Assembly: GCA_028690885.1 (NCBI GenBank)
Contig: JAQVAJ010000142.1
Location: 1 to 5,076, forward strand
Length of the DNA stretch: 5,076 nucleotides
DNA from: Clostridia bacterium
Lineage (GTDB): Bacteria; Bacillota; Clostridia; DUPQ01
Direction: 5' to 3'
Below are positions 4,279 to 5,076 of the stretch, in pieces. The notes beneath the pieces were generated by a model that was given only the letters and a program-made list of their open reading frames with translations, was not told the DNA's origin and searched no databases. How positions within the stretch are numbered: position 1 is the stretch's first letter; the number at the start of each line of letters is the position of its first letter. Both the position numbers and the translations under genes were made by a program.

Positions 4279-5076
4279 ATGTCACAGGATATTCTCAACA
4301 AGTTTAAACAGATTCATGATGAAAAGAAAAAAGAAGGCACAGACAGAGTATTAAAAATTGGTATAATCGGTACTGGCTGGATAGCAGAGCCTCATGTTAC
4401 AGCATATCAGAAATGTGATGATGCTAAAATTGTAGCATGTGCAGACTTAGTAGATGGAAAAGCTGAAGCTTTCTGCAAGAAAATGGGATTGGAAGACGTA
4501 CATCTGTACAAAAGTCATAAAGAGCTTTTAGATAATGAGGAACTGGATGCAGTAAGCATATGCACATACAACTGTACACATGCTGAGTGTGCAATATATG
4601 CCTTGGAAAAAGGAGTTCATGTATTACTTGAAAAACCGATGTGTGTGACTCTTGATGAAGCTGTTGCCATAATGAAGGCTGAAAAAGCATCGAATAAGAT
4701 ATTATCAATAGGGTTCCAACCGCGTTTTGATGAAAACATGAAGATGATAAAGAAAATTGTTCAAAGCGGAGAACTTGGAGATGTTTACTACATACAGACA
4801 GGCGGAGGCAGAAGAAGAGGCATACCGACTCCGTTTGGAACATCATTCATAGCTAAGGATACAGGCGGAATAGGAGCTTTAGGTGATATAGGCTGTTACT
4901 CACTGGATATGGTTTTAAATGCAATAGGATATCCAAAGCCGCTTACAGTCACAGGCTATAAGTCAGATTTCTTCGGAAAAAGACCAGAATATTATCCAAA
5001 TCATCCTGAATATGCAAGTGCTTTCGGTGTAGATGATTTTGCTGCTGCATTTGTAAGGCTTGAAGGCGGAATTGTA
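4279..5076 (+). CDS. Gfo/Idh/MocA family NAD(P)-dependent oxidoreductase (3' end beyond window)
   Basis: Partial gene: the first 266 residues are present and the frame is still open at the edge; family members usually have 330-390 residues, so roughly a quarter to a third is missing. The Rossmann dinucleotide fold appears at about 25-125, with GIIGTGWIA (28-36) as the glycine-rich loop, an acidic residue after beta-2 (ACAD, D56), SICTYN (93-98) and the catalytic-lysine motif EKP (118-120). The C-terminal substrate domain begins with ILSIGFQPRF (141-150), and the signature DIGCYSLD (203-210) matches the D-G-x-Y form of the family. The first 24 residues are a charged extension before the fold. 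Enzymes of this group oxidise a hydroxyl of a sugar, glycoside, cyclitol or sugar acid. ATG at 4279 follows AGGAGG (4268-4273) by 5 bases, 13 bases after the isomerase stop. Together they form a catabolic module; the exact substrate is unknown. Confidence 0.9.
   Translation, partial: MSQDILNKFKQIHDEKKKEGTDRVLKIGIIGTGWIAEPHVTAYQKCDDAKIVACADLVDGKAEAFCKKMGLEDVHLYKSHKELLDNEELDAVSICTYNCTHAECAIYALEKGVHVLLEKPMCVTLDEAVAIMKAEKASNKILSIGFQPRFDENMKMIKKIVQSGELGDVYYIQTGGGRRRGIPTPFGTSFIAKDTGGIGALGDIGCYSLDMVLNAIGYPKPLTVTGYKSDFFGKRPEYYPNHPEYASAFGVDDFAAAFVRLEGGIV

Noticed and set aside
4424..4846. Long open frame on the minus strand (140 codons)
   Set aside because: It lies wholly inside the oxidoreductase gene on the other strand. 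Its translation is rich in Cys, His, Leu and Phe with no family likeness, typical of a shadow frame.

Overview
The window is AT-rich (roughly mid-30s percent GC by eye), densely coding bacterial DNA. It has strong AGGAGG-type ribosome binding sites, sigma-A-like promoters that often carry an extended -10 (TGn), and frequent ATA and AGA codons. Together with the protein families present, this points to a low-GC Firmicute of the class Clostridia, plausibly a gut-type Lachnospiraceae. That placement is inference from style and family resemblance; nothing here fixes a genus. Six complete genes and one gene cut by the right edge occupy about 90% of the window. There are no RNA genes, CRISPR arrays, insertion sequences or phage genes, and no non-coding stretch exceeds 300 bases.

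Layout. (1) 68-493 (+) encodes a small protein with one membrane anchor and a bacterial PH-like domain. (2) 564-1364 (+) encodes a metal-dependent amidohydrolase of the Amidohydro_2 type, translated from a TTG start. (3) 1361-2071 (-) encodes an endonuclease/exonuclease/phosphatase-fold hydrolase that converges on the amidohydrolase; the two stop codons overlap. (4) 2252-2767 and 2794-3309 (+) are a tandem pair of stand-alone GyrI-like effector-binding proteins. Each has 171 residues, and they are about 47% identical with no gaps. (5) 3429-4265 (+) and 4279-beyond 5076 (+) are an operon of a sugar phosphate isomerase/epimerase-type TIM barrel and a Gfo/Idh/MocA NAD(P)-dependent oxidoreductase.

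How they work together. The last two genes almost certainly form one sugar or glycoside (or inositol-like) catabolic module, with their own promoter whose spacer contains an inverted repeat that could be an operator. The GyrI-like pair forms a second unit behind a good promoter and probably binds small molecules. The first three genes look like housekeeping or accessory metabolism with no evident functional link. I found no clear sign of a novel defence or mobile system. The most interesting signals are the divergence within the GyrI-like pair (the first copy has gained cysteines where the second has aromatic residues) and the isomerase/oxidoreductase module of unknown substrate.
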